DNA of 5,110 nt from positions 1 through 5,110 of the forward strand of contig NZ_JAOZOZ010000116.1 in NCBI RefSeq assembly GCF_029933015.1. Direction: 5' to 3'. A program made the position numbers and the translations under genes. Positions within the stretch are counted from its first letter, which is position 1. Each line of letters starts with the position of its first letter. Positions 4,449 through 5,110 of the stretch are shown here, piece by piece. The notes beneath the pieces are model-generated. The model ran no database searches and was not told the origin of the DNA. It was given only the letters and a program-made list of their open reading frames with translations. The DNA comes from Hydrogenimonas sp. (GTDB lineage: Bacteria; Campylobacterota; Campylobacteria; Campylobacterales; Hydrogenimonadaceae).

Positions 4449-5110
4449 ATGGGTGAGCTTGCGTCTTTGGAGGAGAAACTCGGCTACAGATTCAAGGATC
4501 GTCAGAAACTGGTCGAGGCGCTGACCCACAAAAGCTACAAAAAACCCTACAACAACGAGCGTCTGGAGTTTCTGGGCGATGCGGTGCTCGATCTGGTGGT
4601 GGGTGAGTACCTTTACGAGCGTTTTCCCAAAGCCAAAGAGGGTGAACTGAGCAAGATGCGTGCCTCCCTGGTCAACGAAGCGGGTTTCAAGAAGCTCGCC
4701 GACGCCCTGAACCTCGGTAATTACATCTACATATCGCCGGCGGAAGAGAACAACAAGGGCCGGGAGAAACCGTCGCTTCTTTCCAACGCCTTCGAAGCGC
4801 TGATGGGAGCGATCTATCTGGAATCGGGTCTCGATGAGGTGCGACGCATCACGATCGATCTCATCGAGGCGTGCTATCCGAAGATCGATCTGGGCTCGCT
4901 TTTCAAGGACTACAAAACGACACTTCAGGAGCTGACACAGGCGAAGTTCGGCGTCATTCCCGACTATGTGCTCAAAGACGCCACCGGTCCCGACCACAAC
5001 AAGGAGTTCGAAGTGCAGGTTCTGGTCAACGACCGGCTGCTGGCGACGGCCAAAGGCAAAAGCAAAAAGGCGGCCCAGCAGGAGGCGGCCCACGCCGCAC
5101 TGAAACTTCT
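4449..5110 (+). CDS. rnc: Ribonuclease III, 3' end cut by window edge
   Basis: RNase III cleaves double-stranded RNA, including the rRNA precursor stems and many mRNA or antisense duplexes, acting as a dimer. 220 full codons are visible and only a few are likely missing. The nuclease domain carries the signature NERLEFLGDAVLDL (36-49) with acidic residues E37, E40 and D44, then E64 in KEGELSKMRASLVNE, and E116 in SNAFEALMGAIYLESG. The position expected to be the metal-binding aspartate in that last motif is asparagine here (N113, codon AAC). The double-stranded RNA-binding domain begins at about residue 152 (FKDYKTTLQELTQ) and ends with the typical GKSKKAAQQEAAHAAL helix. The start at 4449 lies 24 bases after the rnhA stop; 4428 is an alternative. 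The coding style matches rnhA and the TPR gene, so they form one operon. In relatives I recall aroC following it, outside this window. Confidence 0.96.
   Translation, partial: MGELASLEEKLGYRFKDRQKLVEALTHKSYKKPYNNERLEFLGDAVLDLVVGEYLYERFPKAKEGELSKMRASLVNEAGFKKLADALNLGNYIYISPAEENNKGREKPSLLSNAFEALMGAIYLESGLDEVRRITIDLIEACYPKIDLGSLFKDYKTTLQELTQAKFGVIPDYVLKDATGPDHNKEFEVQVLVNDRLLATAKGKSKKAAQQEAAHAALKL

Noticed and set aside
4421..4456. A possible 11-codon mini-cistron beginning at the ATGA overlap with the rnhA stop
   Set aside because: It is out of frame with rnc, encodes only MSNGAKGEADG and overlaps the true rnc start. The better ribosome site points to 4449.
3978..5093. A 371-codon open frame on the minus strand opposite rnhA and rnc
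   Set aside because: It is a shadow of two well-supported genes. The translation is rich in F, L, V and R with no motif, as expected of a reverse complement of GC-rich coding sequence.

Overview
The window looks like chromosomal housekeeping DNA from a GC-rich member of the Campylobacterota (epsilonproteobacteria). The evidence is protein resemblance: RNase III, the primase and the TPR protein all read like Campylobacter/Helicobacter/Sulfurovum-type proteins. The order TPR protein - rnhA - rnc, with dnaG next to it, is one I recall from Campylobacter jejuni. GC content, mid-50s per cent by eye, is high for that phylum and would fit Nitratifractor- or Hydrogenimonas-like lineages. The genus is an inference. 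I see no insertion sequence, phage, CRISPR or defence gene.

Layout. The left half is on the minus strand and reads right to left: dnaG (primase, 2844-1156), then after 36 bases a PP-loop ATPase with a predicted iron-sulfur cysteine triad and an NFACT-R-like tail (1119-139), then tRNA-Ala(GGC) with an encoded CCA end (101-26). The right half is on the plus strand and tightly packed: a membrane-anchored TPR/zinc-ribbon protein resembling LapB/YciM (2978-4018), rnhA (3993-4424, overlapping the previous gene by 26 bases) and rnc (4449 to the window edge, lacking only its last few codons). The two halves diverge from a 133-base intergenic region.

That intergenic region is the most unusual non-coding part. 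A perfect palindrome, ATTATATAAT, offers a -10 box on both strands, so one site may drive primase one way and the RNase H/RNase III operon the other. Next to it is an inverted pair of four-copy heptamer arrays (consensus AGTGAGT / AGTGGGT) that can fold into a 28-bp stem. On the plus strand this would form almost the very 5' end of the TPR-rnhA-rnc transcript. dnaG has no visible Shine-Dalgarno sequence, and its predicted promoter lies so close to ATG that the mRNA may be leaderless.

Functionally, the genes link RNA-primer synthesis (DnaG), RNA-DNA hybrid removal (RNase HI), dsRNA processing (RNase III) and probable tRNA thiolation (PP-loop protein), plus an envelope-associated regulator (LapB-like). 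The least characterised element is the PP-loop/CxxC...C/NFACT-R fusion, which I read as a candidate iron-sulfur-dependent tRNA-thiolating enzyme with a non-THUMP RNA-binding module.
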